A stretch of 6,273 nucleotides of DNA from an uncultured Paracoccaceae bacterium (GTDB lineage Bacteria; Pseudomonadota; Alphaproteobacteria; Rhodobacterales; Rhodobacteraceae), in contig CALFSV010000030.1 in NCBI GenBank assembly GCA_937916485.1, positions 1 through 6,273 on the forward strand, in the 5' to 3' direction. The notes beneath the pieces were generated by a model. It searched no databases. It was not told the DNA's origin and worked only from the letters and a program-made list of their open reading frames with translations. Position numbers and translations under genes: made by a program. Within the stretch, counting starts at the first letter, position 1. Each line of letters starts with the position of its first letter. Below, piece after piece: positions 1 to 6,273 of this stretch.

Positions 1-34
1 AGGCCAAAGGGGAGGCTCCATCTTGATTAGCCAC
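1..34 (-). CDS. Possible start of a further operon gene, truncated at the window edge
   Basis: After the caiD stop there are 63 bases and no terminator. On the minus strand a GAGGTG stretch (37-32), a good anti-SD match, precedes an ATG at 21-19 by about ten bases. A GTG at 34-32 opens a different frame. Both frames stay open to the edge (beginning M-E-P-P-L-W or, from the GTG, M-A-N-Q-D-G), so the true one cannot be chosen, and six to eleven codons do not allow identification. By context it could be a transporter or a further carnitine/betaine gene, but nothing in the sequence shows this. Confidence 0.25.
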   Translation of the reverse strand, partial: MANQDGASPLA

Positions 35-63
35 CTCTAAGAATATTAACCGCCAACGAGGAT

Positions 64-846
64 TCAATAACCTTTCCAGACAGGGTCTCTTTTTTCAGAA
101 AAAGCACGAGCGCCTTCGAGCTGATCTTCCGAATTGTAGAGCTGTTCAACCGTTTTTAGTTGGCTTTTAGTAATTCGGTTTAGCGCATCTTGAAAATTCA
201 TATCTTCTGCTACGCGAACCACTTCTTTTATGGCTGCATACACAAGAGGTGGGCCAGAGGCTAATAGCTGGGCAATCTCTCGCGCTTTTTCCATAATTTG
301 ATCCCTAGGATAAATATGGTTAACCAGACCCCATTTAGCGGCTTCGCGAGCATTAATCCAGCGACCAGTTAGCAGCATCTCCATTGCGATATGATAAGGG
401 ATACGTTTTGGTAATTTGATAGAAGCTGCATCTGCAACTGTGCCGGAGCGAATTTCTGGGAGAGCAAAAGTTGCGTGTTCCGCAGCCAAAATAATATCGC
501 AAGAGAGCGCCATTTCTAGCCCGCCACCGCAACAAATTCCATTTACTGCGCAAATTAATGGCTTGTTCAGATGCGGCAATTCCTGCAATCCACCAAAACC
601 ACCAACGCCGTAATCACCATCTACCGCATCGCCTGTTGCTGCTGCTTTCAGATCCCACCCGGCTGAAAAAAATTTCTCACCAGCGGCGGTGAGGATAGCG
701 ACCCTTAATTCTGGGTTGTCTCGAAAATCGCGGAAGACTTCTCCCATTTTCCGGCTGGTCACCAAATCTATAGCGTTGGCTTTTGGCCGATCAATCGTCA
801 CTTCTAAAACATGACCATTGATTTGTGTTTGAATAGGGTTAGGCAT
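64..846 (-). CDS. caiD: Carnitinyl-CoA dehydratase / crotonobetainyl-CoA hydratase (CaiD-like, crotonase family)
   Basis: This cytosolic crotonase-fold enzyme of 260 residues would hydrate crotonobetainyl-CoA to L-carnitinyl-CoA. It resembles E. coli CaiD (261 residues) across its length: shared stretches include DRPKANAID, AGEKFFSAGWDLKAAA, the oxyanion-hole region GGGLEMAL and the ending EKRDPVWKG. With the start at 846 the two catalytic Glu residues are at 111 (GGGLEMAL) and 131 (FALPEIRSG), the same numbers as in CaiD. The stretch after the second Glu reads GTVADAASIKLPK, whereas most crotonases have a GxGG-type loop and E. coli CaiD has PDSGG; from memory this is typical of an alphaproteobacterial CaiD branch. 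The gene overlaps the ligase gene by 8 bp and is the last complete gene of the operon in the window. A plain enoyl-CoA hydratase is an unlikely alternative given the CaiD-specific stretches. Confidence 0.92.
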   Translation of the reverse strand: MPNPIQTQINGHVLEVTIDRPKANAIDLVTSRKMGEVFRDFRDNPELRVAILTAAGEKFFSAGWDLKAAATGDAVDGDYGVGGFGGLQELPHLNKPLICAVNGICCGGGLEMALSCDIILAAEHATFALPEIRSGTVADAASIKLPKRIPYHIAMEMLLTGRWINAREAAKWGLVNHIYPRDQIMEKAREIAQLLASGPPLVYAAIKEVVRVAEDMNFQDALNRITKSQLKTVEQLYNSEDQLEGARAFSEKRDPVWKGY

Positions 847-2878
847 CTGCATTTTCTCCAATCCGAATAAGCGCGTCCACCGCTACTGCTGACTTTGATG
901 TCAGTATCAATGGATTAATTTCAATTTCAGCCAAGCTAGTACGTCTATCTAGCACACATGCCTGCATCGCCAGCACGGCCCTGACCAGAGCGGCTTTATC
1001 AACCGCTGGTTTGCCTCGGTAGCCTGCCAACATGGGGGCTAATTTCAACCGCTGAAGTGCGGCCAGAATATCAATCTGATTAACGGGCAATGACAGGCTC
1101 ACACTGTCTCTGAGTAACTCTGTAAGCACCCCGCCCGCAGCAAGTGTGAGCACATAGCCATGCACCTGGTCACCGACAATTCCAACCAGCAACTCAGCAA
1201 TTGGATCAGTTATCAACTCTTCGATTATATAACGTGGTTGGTCCATTTCTAACATTGCTATTTCTAGCTTGGCTCGATTAGGCAACCCTATTATAACCCC
1301 ACCCACCTCCGATTTATGAGTCTCACCAATGGCTTTAAGCACTACAGGATATGAAAAGGGCAAGGTTTCTGGCAACGAGCCTTGGGCCACCACTATAGAG
1401 TGCGGCAAATCAACCCCGTACTCCGCTAAAATGGCTTTTGACTCCACCTCATCTAATATATGTGTTTGGCAAAGGCGGGGCGCCGCAATAACTGATGCTT
1501 CAGGTACTGGATGAACCGAGGCGACTGACGCGATAGCCGCCAGCCCAACTTCTAGACCGCATAAAGGGACGAGGCCCGCCTTGGCGATTTGTAAGGCGCG
1601 ATCTTCAGGCATGTTTTCAGGTAGCGAGGCAAGCAGGGCAACGGCTTTGGAGGTTCGCTTTTGTGCTATTTGCGCCGCTTCAATCACATAATCCCATGCT
1701 GCACCATCACATCTATCTGCGCGTGGAAAATCCACCACAATGATACCAAAATCAATCGGCGCATCAAGAATTGCACTATAGACATCAGCCATTGCAGGCA
1801 AATTGCCCCATATATAAGTATGATAATCCAGTGGATTGGCTAAGGCGACCTTCTCACCCAAAACCGATCGTAAGCCGTCTCTTTGGGTTTGGTTCAGGGC
1901 TGGAAAAACGACTCCGTTCTGCTGCCTGTGTGCGGTGTCCGCCATCAAACTAGCTTCTCCGCCGGAGCAGGAGGCGGAGACTAGCCTTTTGCCAGCTAGT
2001 GGGCCCACTTGATGCAGGATTTTCAGAGCCTCAACCATCTCAGCTAAACTGTTCACCCTCGCCACACCAAGGCGTGCCAGAAGCGCATCTGCCGATGTCG
2101 CGCTGCCTGCCAATGAAGCGGTATGTGAAATGGTTGCTTGCTGCGCCTGTTCCGACCAGCCAACCTTCAAAGCAACAATAGCTTTGTTAAGTGTAGAAGC
2201 ATGACGCGCCAAATTTTCAAAATCCTTCAGATCGCCAATACCTTCAATATATAGACCCAACGCCGTTACTCGCGGGTCATCTAACACTGCCCGCCCCAAT
2301 GCCGCCAAACTTGTTTGCGCCTGATTGCCTGCAGTCAGCGCATAGGCGATGGGCAGACCGCGCTGCTGCATGGACAGATTGATCATTATGTTAGAGCTTT
2401 GCGTGACAATAGCCACACCAGTATCGACAGCCCGCCCACCATGCTGGTCCGGCCATAGGCAAAACCGATCCAGGTAATTCACAAAACCATAGCAATTGGG
2501 ACCGATAATCGGCATCACACCTGCCGCCTCAATCAGCGCAGACTGCAATGCGGCGCCATCAGCATCTTCGTCTTTCGTCTCCAGAAAACCAGAGGCAAAA
2601 CATACCGCACCGCCAGCACCTTTTGCGCTTAGAGTTCTCACCTGTTCAATAGTGGCGATTCGGTTCACCCCAATGAAGGCCGCGTCTGGAGCATTTGGCA
2701 AATCACTTACCGAGCGATAGGTAGGAACGCCAGCCAAGGTTTCTGCGGTGGGATGAACCGCAAAAATCTGCCCCTCAAAACCAAGTTTTTGGCATTGCTC
2801 TATGACTGAACGCCCCCAGACCCCGCCACCGATCACCACAACATTTTGCGGGCTTAATAATCGGCGCAAAACAGACAT
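839..2878 (-). CDS. NDP-forming acyl-CoA ligase (acetate--CoA ligase family), probable gamma-butyrobetaine/carnitine:CoA ligase
   Basis: This is a single-chain 679-residue member of the nucleoside-diphosphate-forming acyl-CoA synthetase superfamily, unlike the AMP-forming CaiC. An N-terminal CoA-binding Rossmann domain (about 10-135, starting VVVIGGGVWG) is followed by succinyl-CoA ligase-like domains. These carry YIEGIGD (Glu212, candidate for the acidic partner of the phospho-His) and SHTASLAGS (His252, the expected phosphorylated His). Next come SCSGGEA (303-309) and NPLDYH (348-353). The C-terminal ATP-grasp domain (about 470-670) has ETHKSEVGGVI, with His521 as the second phosphate-relay His, and ends in EIEINPL. 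Both relay histidines are thus present, so the enzyme should be active. The substrate is not readable from sequence; position between an acyl-CoA dehydrogenase and a CaiD homologue suggests gamma-butyrobetaine, crotonobetaine or carnitine. The ATG has GGGAAGG eight bases upstream (2887-2893), and the gene starts 18 bp after the preceding one. Confidence 0.88.
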   Translation of the reverse strand: MSVLRRLLSPQNVVVIGGGVWGRSVIEQCQKLGFEGQIFAVHPTAETLAGVPTYRSVSDLPNAPDAAFIGVNRIATIEQVRTLSAKGAGGAVCFASGFLETKDEDADGAALQSALIEAAGVMPIIGPNCYGFVNYLDRFCLWPDQHGGRAVDTGVAIVTQSSNIMINLSMQQRGLPIAYALTAGNQAQTSLAALGRAVLDDPRVTALGLYIEGIGDLKDFENLARHASTLNKAIVALKVGWSEQAQQATISHTASLAGSATSADALLARLGVARVNSLAEMVEALKILHQVGPLAGKRLVSASCSGGEASLMADTAHRQQNGVVFPALNQTQRDGLRSVLGEKVALANPLDYHTYIWGNLPAMADVYSAILDAPIDFGIIVVDFPRADRCDGAAWDYVIEAAQIAQKRTSKAVALLASLPENMPEDRALQIAKAGLVPLCGLEVGLAAIASVASVHPVPEASVIAAPRLCQTHILDEVESKAILAEYGVDLPHSIVVAQGSLPETLPFSYPVVLKAIGETHKSEVGGVIIGLPNRAKLEIAMLEMDQPRYIIEELITDPIAELLVGIVGDQVHGYVLTLAAGGVLTELLRDSVSLSLPVNQIDILAALQRLKLAPMLAGYRGKPAVDKAALVRAVLAMQACVLDRRTSLAEIEINPLILTSKSAVAVDALIRIGENADA
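855..859 (-). promoter_or_regulatory. Ribosome binding site deciding the caiD start
   Basis: GGAGA on the minus strand lies eight bases before the ATG at 846-844 but only two bases before the ATG at 852-850, and it overlaps the region just after an in-frame TTG at 861. The spacing therefore selects 846. That start makes an ATGCCTAA overlap of 8 bp with the end of the ligase gene, consistent with translational coupling. It also makes the two catalytic Glu residues fall at 111 and 131, as I recall them in E. coli CaiD. Confidence 0.7.
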
Positions 2879-2896
2879 GTCATTTGCCTTCCCAGA

Positions 2897-4057
2897 TTAG
2901 GCGCCCAGTGGACGCAAAAGATCGCGACTGATTATATGACGTTGAATTTCAGATGTGCCATCCCAAATTCGCTCGACCCTTGCATCACGCCAAAAGCGTT
3001 CAATCGGATAATCACTCATTAATCCCATACCGCCATGTATCTGCAAGGTGCTGTCAGTCACTCTGGCTAGCATTTCCGTTGCATAGAGTTTCGCAGATGC
3101 AATTTCACGATTGGCAGGCAAACCTTTGTCCAACCGCCACGCCGAAGCAAGGGTTAGATAATCTGCGGCATCAATCTCAGTCAGCATATCAGCCAGCTGA
3201 AAACTGACACCCTGGAATTTACCAATCGGCTGGCCAAATTGTTTGCGGGTTGCGCTGTAATCAAGCGCATAATCAAAACAGCGACGGGCGCGACCAACAC
3301 TCATTGCGGCAACGGTGATGCGCGTTGCGTAAAGCCATGTATTCATAACCTCAAAGCCACCGTCAACTTCACCAAGAACCTGTGCGTTTGGCAGCCGGCA
3401 ATCATCAAATTCCAGCACCATATTCTTATAACCACGATGGCTAACTGACCGGTAGCCATCACGTATGGCAAACCCTGGCGTGCCACGATCCACAAGGAAA
3501 GTTGTAATCCGCTTTTTGAGTCCGCGCGGGGTATCATCCTCACCTGTCGCGACAAAGACAATCACAAAATCCGCATGTTCCGCACCAGAAATAAAATGCT
3601 TGCTGCCATTCAAAACCCAGTCACTACCGTCACGTATAGCGGCGCATTTCATCGAGCGCACATCAGAACCAGCATCAGGCTCCGTCATCGCTAGCGCATC
3701 CATCTTCTCGCCGCGAACCGCTGGCAAAAGATAGCGTTCAATTTGTTCACCTTTGCATGCCATCAGGATATTTTGCGGTCGGCCAAAGAAATGTGTGAGT
3801 GCCATCGACCCACGGCCAAGTTCACGCTCAACCAAGGCAAATTCCAGATGGCTGAGACCAGCGCCCCCAACAGATTCCGGAAAGTTACAGGCATAAAATC
3901 CTAGGCTGCGGGTTTTATCGATAATGTCTTGGGCGATGTCCCTTGGCACTTCACCAGTTTGCTCAACCAGATTTTCATGTGGATAGATTTCATTTTCAAC
4001 AAAGCTGCGCACGGTTTCAACAATCATCTTCTGTTCTTCAGATAAACCAAAATCCAT
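2897..4057 (-). CDS. Acyl-CoA dehydrogenase, probable gamma-butyrobetainyl-CoA dehydrogenase
   Basis: This FAD-dependent enzyme of 386 residues is full length for the family and would introduce a 2,3 double bond into an acyl-CoA. In this operon that is most likely gamma-butyrobetainyl-CoA to crotonobetainyl-CoA, with electrons passed to ETF (not encoded here). Visible motifs are the flavin-contacting MTEPDAGSD (124-132), TRKQFGQPIGKFQ (270-282), QIHGGMG (339-345) and the C-terminal signature RIWDGTSEIQR (363-373). Catalytic base: the last motif normally reads YEGT, with Glu as the base; here residue 366 is Asp. The protein is clearly not a close copy of E. coli CaiA, which also departs from the Glu in this motif, so I give no cai symbol. 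The start is an ATG with AAGGGG eight bases upstream (4066-4071). Family is certain; substrate is inferred from context. A crotonobetaine-CoA reductase role is a less likely alternative. Confidence 0.9.
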   Translation of the reverse strand: MDFGLSEEQKMIVETVRSFVENEIYPHENLVEQTGEVPRDIAQDIIDKTRSLGFYACNFPESVGGAGLSHLEFALVERELGRGSMALTHFFGRPQNILMACKGEQIERYLLPAVRGEKMDALAMTEPDAGSDVRSMKCAAIRDGSDWVLNGSKHFISGAEHADFVIVFVATGEDDTPRGLKKRITTFLVDRGTPGFAIRDGYRSVSHRGYKNMVLEFDDCRLPNAQVLGEVDGGFEVMNTWLYATRITVAAMSVGRARRCFDYALDYSATRKQFGQPIGKFQGVSFQLADMLTEIDAADYLTLASAWRLDKGLPANREIASAKLYATEMLARVTDSTLQIHGGMGLMSDYPIERFWRDARVERIWDGTSEIQRHIISRDLLRPLGA

Positions 4058-4089
4058 CTTTGTTGCCCCTTAATCTTTCCAGCCAGCCC

Positions 4090-5478
4090 TTATAACGCTG
4101 CAAGCGCTTCTGCGACCGGGCTCAGCGGTGCGCATGATTTACGTGTTACAAGGCTAACATGCAGCAGAAACTGCTCACATGAAGCCAATAGTCTATTATC
4201 ATCAGCCCGCTTCATCTGATGGGCCAATTTTAGTTTTTTGCCATCAGCCATCAGCACTTCTGTTTCTACAATCACAGCGTCGCCGGCATGCGTTTCCTGC
4301 ATGTATTTAATTGCTGTCTCAGCTGTAAAATAGCTGTGACCATCTGCTACATAGGTTTCATTCATACCAACGCTTACCAAAAAACTATCTGCGGCATCAG
4401 AAAAAACCTGTCCATAGCGGCTTTCATTCATGTGGCCGTTATAATCGGTCCAGTCGATTGGAATAATGCGGGAAATGGTGCGAAGCGCGCGCGCGGCTTT
4501 CGCCTGTACAGCAATTGTCTTCTCATGCGCTTTGATTAGTTGGCCTGCGGCACTTCCCTGCTGTTTAAGAGCACGCATCATAGCCACCAGATTATTATCT
4601 CGCAAACGTTCCAACGCACGTATCGACATTGCCCCGGACTGGGCATCGGACTGACTAGCAATTTTTTCAACAAGCTCTTCGGTTAGCTCAGGAACATCCA
4701 TGAGCTTGGTCCAAGGCCATTTCAAAGCAGGTCCAAATTGCGACAAAAAATGCGCCATCCCTGCTTCACCGCCAGCGATACGATATGTTTCAAAAAGGCC
4801 CATCTGCGCCCAGCGCAAACCGAAACCATAGCGGATTGCATTATCAATTTCTTCAGTGTTTGCTATGCCATCTTTGATCAGCCACAGGCCCTCACGCCAG
4901 ACCGCCTCCAAAAAACGATCGGCAATATGGGCATCAATTTCCTTTCGTATATGTAGCGGAAACAGCCCAACCATTGAGAGGGTTTCTTTTGCCGCCGTAA
5001 TATGACCTGGGCTAGTCACCGGACTTGGCACCAGTTCAATCAATGGCAAAAGATAAACTGGATTGAACGGATGACAGACCATGATCTGCTGTGGACGAGC
5101 GCTACCTTCTTGCAATTCGGAAGGCTTGAACCCTGAGGTGGAAGAGGCTAGCACCGCGTCTTCTGGGCAATGGGCCTGAATTTCAGCAAACACTTTTTGC
5201 TTCAGTGCAAGTCGTTCTGGCACAGATTCTTGAATATAGGTTACATTTTGTACGGCTTGTTTAATTGTGCTGCACAGACGCAGGTTGCCCTCTACAGGCA
5301 TACTTGTCTCATAAAGCATCGGCAAAGCATGACGAGCATTCACCAGCACATCTCTGATTTTGCGTTCTGCCTCGGGATCTGGATCGTAAAAAGATACATC
5401 CCAGCCATTTAAAAGGAACCGTGCTAGCCAACCCGCGCCAATCACACCGCCACCAATAATCGCAATTGTCTTTATCAC
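4090..5478 (-). CDS. lcdH: L-carnitine 3-dehydrogenase fused to a hotdog (betainyl-CoA) thioesterase
   Basis: This bifunctional cytosolic protein of about 462 residues would oxidise L-carnitine to 3-dehydrocarnitine with NAD+ and hydrolyse betainyl-CoA to glycine betaine. The N-terminal Rossmann domain has IGGGVIGAGW (residues 8-17) and an Asp at the end of the second strand (YDPDP, about residue 32), which favours NAD over NADP. The 3-hydroxyacyl-CoA dehydrogenase-type catalytic motif CHPFNP has its His near residue 136. A second domain contains AGGEAGM and GPALKWPWTKLMDVPEL (about 235-265), stretches I recognise as typical of carnitine dehydrogenases. From about residue 325 a 4HBT-type domain begins, with DWTDYNGHMNESRY (342-355), the usual D-x-N-x-H-x-N-x3-Y pattern. 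Pseudomonas encodes the two activities as separate genes (CdhA, CdhB); fused forms are known in rhizobia. The GTG start at 5478 was chosen from its Shine-Dalgarno sequence. Downstream spacing to the next gene is 32 bp. Confidence 0.93.
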   Translation of the reverse strand: MIKTIAIIGGGVIGAGWLARFLLNGWDVSFYDPDPEAERKIRDVLVNARHALPMLYETSMPVEGNLRLCSTIKQAVQNVTYIQESVPERLALKQKVFAEIQAHCPEDAVLASSTSGFKPSELQEGSARPQQIMVCHPFNPVYLLPLIELVPSPVTSPGHITAAKETLSMVGLFPLHIRKEIDAHIADRFLEAVWREGLWLIKDGIANTEEIDNAIRYGFGLRWAQMGLFETYRIAGGEAGMAHFLSQFGPALKWPWTKLMDVPELTEELVEKIASQSDAQSGAMSIRALERLRDNNLVAMMRALKQQGSAAGQLIKAHEKTIAVQAKAARALRTISRIIPIDWTDYNGHMNESRYGQVFSDAADSFLVSVGMNETYVADGHSYFTAETAIKYMQETHAGDAVIVETEVLMADGKKLKLAHQMKRADDNRLLASCEQFLLHVSLVTRKSCAPLSPVAEALAAL

Positions 5479-5484
5479 AAACCG

Positions 5485-5490
5485 CTCCTT
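5485..5490 (-). promoter_or_regulatory. Ribosome binding site deciding the start of the carnitine dehydrogenase gene
   Basis: AAGGAG on the minus strand overlaps the TAA stop of the upstream cleavage-enzyme gene and sits 6 bases before the GTG at 5478-5476. This is an excellent Shine-Dalgarno match at good spacing. It favours the GTG at 5478 over the further upstream GTG at 5505, which would add nine residues not expected before the dinucleotide-binding strand and would overlap the preceding gene. The overlap of SD and stop codon suggests translational coupling. Confidence 0.8.
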
Positions 5491-6273
5491 AGGCGCGTGG
5501 TGCACGCTTTATCAGCTTGAGCTTCTGTCGTACCTCATCAGGGCCAATCACGCGTGCGCCCATCGTCTCAATGATTGTTTTTGAGCGGGCGACCAGCTGT
5601 TCGTTAGTAGCTAAAACACCTTTGTCCAGCCAGAGATTGTCTTCCAGCCCAACTCTAACATGACCACCCGCCAGCACCGCTGCTGCAACATAAGGCATCT
5701 GGTGACGCCCCAGCGAAAACGCAGAGAATGTCCAGTTTTCGGGGACATTATTGACCATCGCCATGAAGGTATTGAGATCATCTGGTGCGCCCCAGGGAAC
5801 GCCCATACAAAGCTGAACCAGCACATCCGGTTTAAGCACGCCGTCAGCAACCAGTTGCTTGGCATACCATAGATGGCCAGTGTCGAACGCCTCAACCTCG
5901 GGCTTTACCCCGAGTTCAGTTATCATCTGACCCATCGTTATCAGCATGCCCGGGGTGTTTGTCATCACATAATCCGCCTCGGCGAAATTCATCGTTCCAC
6001 AATCAAGCGTACAAATTTCGGGCAGACATTCTGCCACATGTGCGACACGTTCCTCTGCACCGGCCATATCAGTGCCTGCCGCCAGCGGTAGGGGGTTTTC
6101 TGTGCCGCCAAAAATTATGTCCCCGCCCATGCCTGCTGTCAGGTTCAGCACTACATCCACTGCAGCGTCACGAATCCGGTTCGTAACTTCACGATAATAG
6201 GCAAGATCACGGCTTGGTCTGCCTGTTTTTGGATCACGTACATGGCAATGAACAATCGCAGCCCCTGCTTTGG
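5489..6273 (-). CDS. cdhC: Beta-keto acid cleavage enzyme (DUF849/BKACE), probable 3-dehydrocarnitine:acetyl-CoA trimethylamine-acetyl transferase, 5'-partial
   Basis: This enzyme would condense 3-dehydrocarnitine with acetyl-CoA to give betainyl-CoA and acetoacetate, in the cytosol. The frame stays open to the window edge, leaving 260 visible residues; roughly the first 30-50 residues of a typical 300-310 residue member are missing. The visible part begins near the strand carrying the zinc-binding HxHxRDP motif (VHCHVRDP, about 6245-6233). Near the C-terminus is RVGLEDNLWLDKG, which holds the Arg, metal-ligand Glu and catalytic Asp in the same R-x3-ED spacing as in the characterised enzyme Kce. 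The Glu expected near residue 14 lies off the window. Family assignment is secure. Substrate is inferred from the carnitine dehydrogenase gene 10 bp downstream, as in Pseudomonas cdhABC; other BKACEs act on different beta-keto acids. An internal GTG at 6160 is not the true start, because the conserved motif lies upstream of it. Confidence 0.93.
   Translation of the reverse strand, partial: KAGAAIVHCHVRDPKTGRPSRDLAYYREVTNRIRDAAVDVVLNLTAGMGGDIIFGGTENPLPLAAGTDMAGAEERVAHVAECLPEICTLDCGTMNFAEADYVMTNTPGMLITMGQMITELGVKPEVEAFDTGHLWYAKQLVADGVLKPDVLVQLCMGVPWGAPDDLNTFMAMVNNVPENWTFSAFSLGRHQMPYVAAAVLAGGHVRVGLEDNLWLDKGVLATNEQLVARSKTIIETMGARVIGPDEVRQKLKLIKRAPRA

Larger units (their letters stand above)
64..6273 (-). 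other. Putative gamma-butyrobetaine / carnitine catabolic operon
   Basis: Five genes run in the same direction with intergenic distances of 10, 32 and 18 bp and one 8 bp overlap. No hairpin followed by a T-run lies between them, so they are probably co-transcribed. The promoter must lie beyond the right edge, upstream of the cleavage-enzyme gene. The gene set covers CoA activation, alpha,beta-dehydrogenation, hydration, oxidation of the 3-hydroxyl, cleavage of the keto acid and thioester hydrolysis. That matches conversion of gamma-butyrobetaine or carnitine to glycine betaine. The carnitine-to-betaine half is known biochemistry for these families; linking the other three genes to gamma-butyrobetaine or crotonobetaine is inference from operon membership and the CaiD match. 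Confidence 0.85.

Noticed and set aside
11..19. Small inverted repeat GGAG/CTCC as a possible terminator
   Set aside because: A four-base-pair stem with a one-base loop cannot form a stable hairpin and no T-run follows.
839..861. Longer caiD starting at the TTG at 861
   Set aside because: TTG is a rare start, the GGAG would lie inside the start region, and the ATG at 846 has correct spacing and matches CaiD length.
3465..3734. Plus-strand open frame of about 89 codons opposite the acyl-CoA dehydrogenase gene
   Set aside because: It lies wholly antisense to a gene with clear conserved motifs, has no family resemblance, and no convincing Shine-Dalgarno sequence; the same applies to the other plus-strand open frames in the window.
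4058..4089. Possible internal promoter or attenuator between the carnitine dehydrogenase and acyl-CoA dehydrogenase genes
   Set aside because: At 32 bp the gap only accommodates a ribosome binding site; no -35/-10 pair or hairpin with a T-run is visible.
4485..4495. Alternating GC run that could suggest Z-DNA or a special signal
   Set aside because: It is only eleven bases, sits inside the carnitine dehydrogenase gene, and is explained by Ala and Arg codons (ARALR).
5611..5895. Second minus-strand frame of about 94 codons inside the cleavage-enzyme gene
   Set aside because: It is an alternative frame within a conserved gene; its Trp- and Cys-rich composition is typical of an out-of-frame translation.

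Overview
The window is a tightly packed catabolic gene cluster from what looks like an alphaproteobacterium. All genes lie on the minus strand and are transcribed from right to left. I infer the lineage from close recall-level resemblance of the proteins to alphaproteobacterial carnitine genes, such as the fused carnitine dehydrogenase-thioesterase. GC content is about half by eye, which would suit a marine group such as SAR116. That lineage guess is weak, because no rRNA or marker gene is present.

In transcription order the layout is: a beta-keto acid cleavage enzyme whose N-terminus lies beyond the right edge (5489-6273); a fused L-carnitine 3-dehydrogenase / betainyl-CoA thioesterase (4090-5478); an acyl-CoA dehydrogenase (2897-4057); a single-chain NDP-forming acyl-CoA ligase (839-2878); and a CaiD-type carnitinyl-CoA dehydratase (64-846). 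Spacings are 10, 32 and 18 bp, followed by an 8 bp overlap, and each internal start has a good Shine-Dalgarno sequence, so this is almost certainly one operon. The last 63 bases at the left hold no terminator and may contain the start of a further gene. No transporter, regulator, RNA gene, mobile element, repeat array or promoter is visible. No gap between genes exceeds 63 bases.

The genes fit one pathway for quaternary-amine compatible solutes. The ligase, acyl-CoA dehydrogenase and dehydratase would take gamma-butyrobetaine (or crotonobetaine) through CoA esters to carnitinyl-CoA. Carnitine is then released, oxidised by the dehydrogenase to 3-dehydrocarnitine, and cleaved with acetyl-CoA by the cleavage enzyme to betainyl-CoA and acetoacetate. 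The fused thioesterase domain releases glycine betaine. The second half is well established (Pseudomonas CdhABC and rhizobial equivalents). The first half is inferred from gene families and order. The most interesting points are that a reversible ADP-forming-type ligase stands where CaiC/CaiB would be expected, that the acyl-CoA dehydrogenase carries Asp at the usual catalytic Glu position, and that no dedicated carnitinyl-CoA hydrolase is present.
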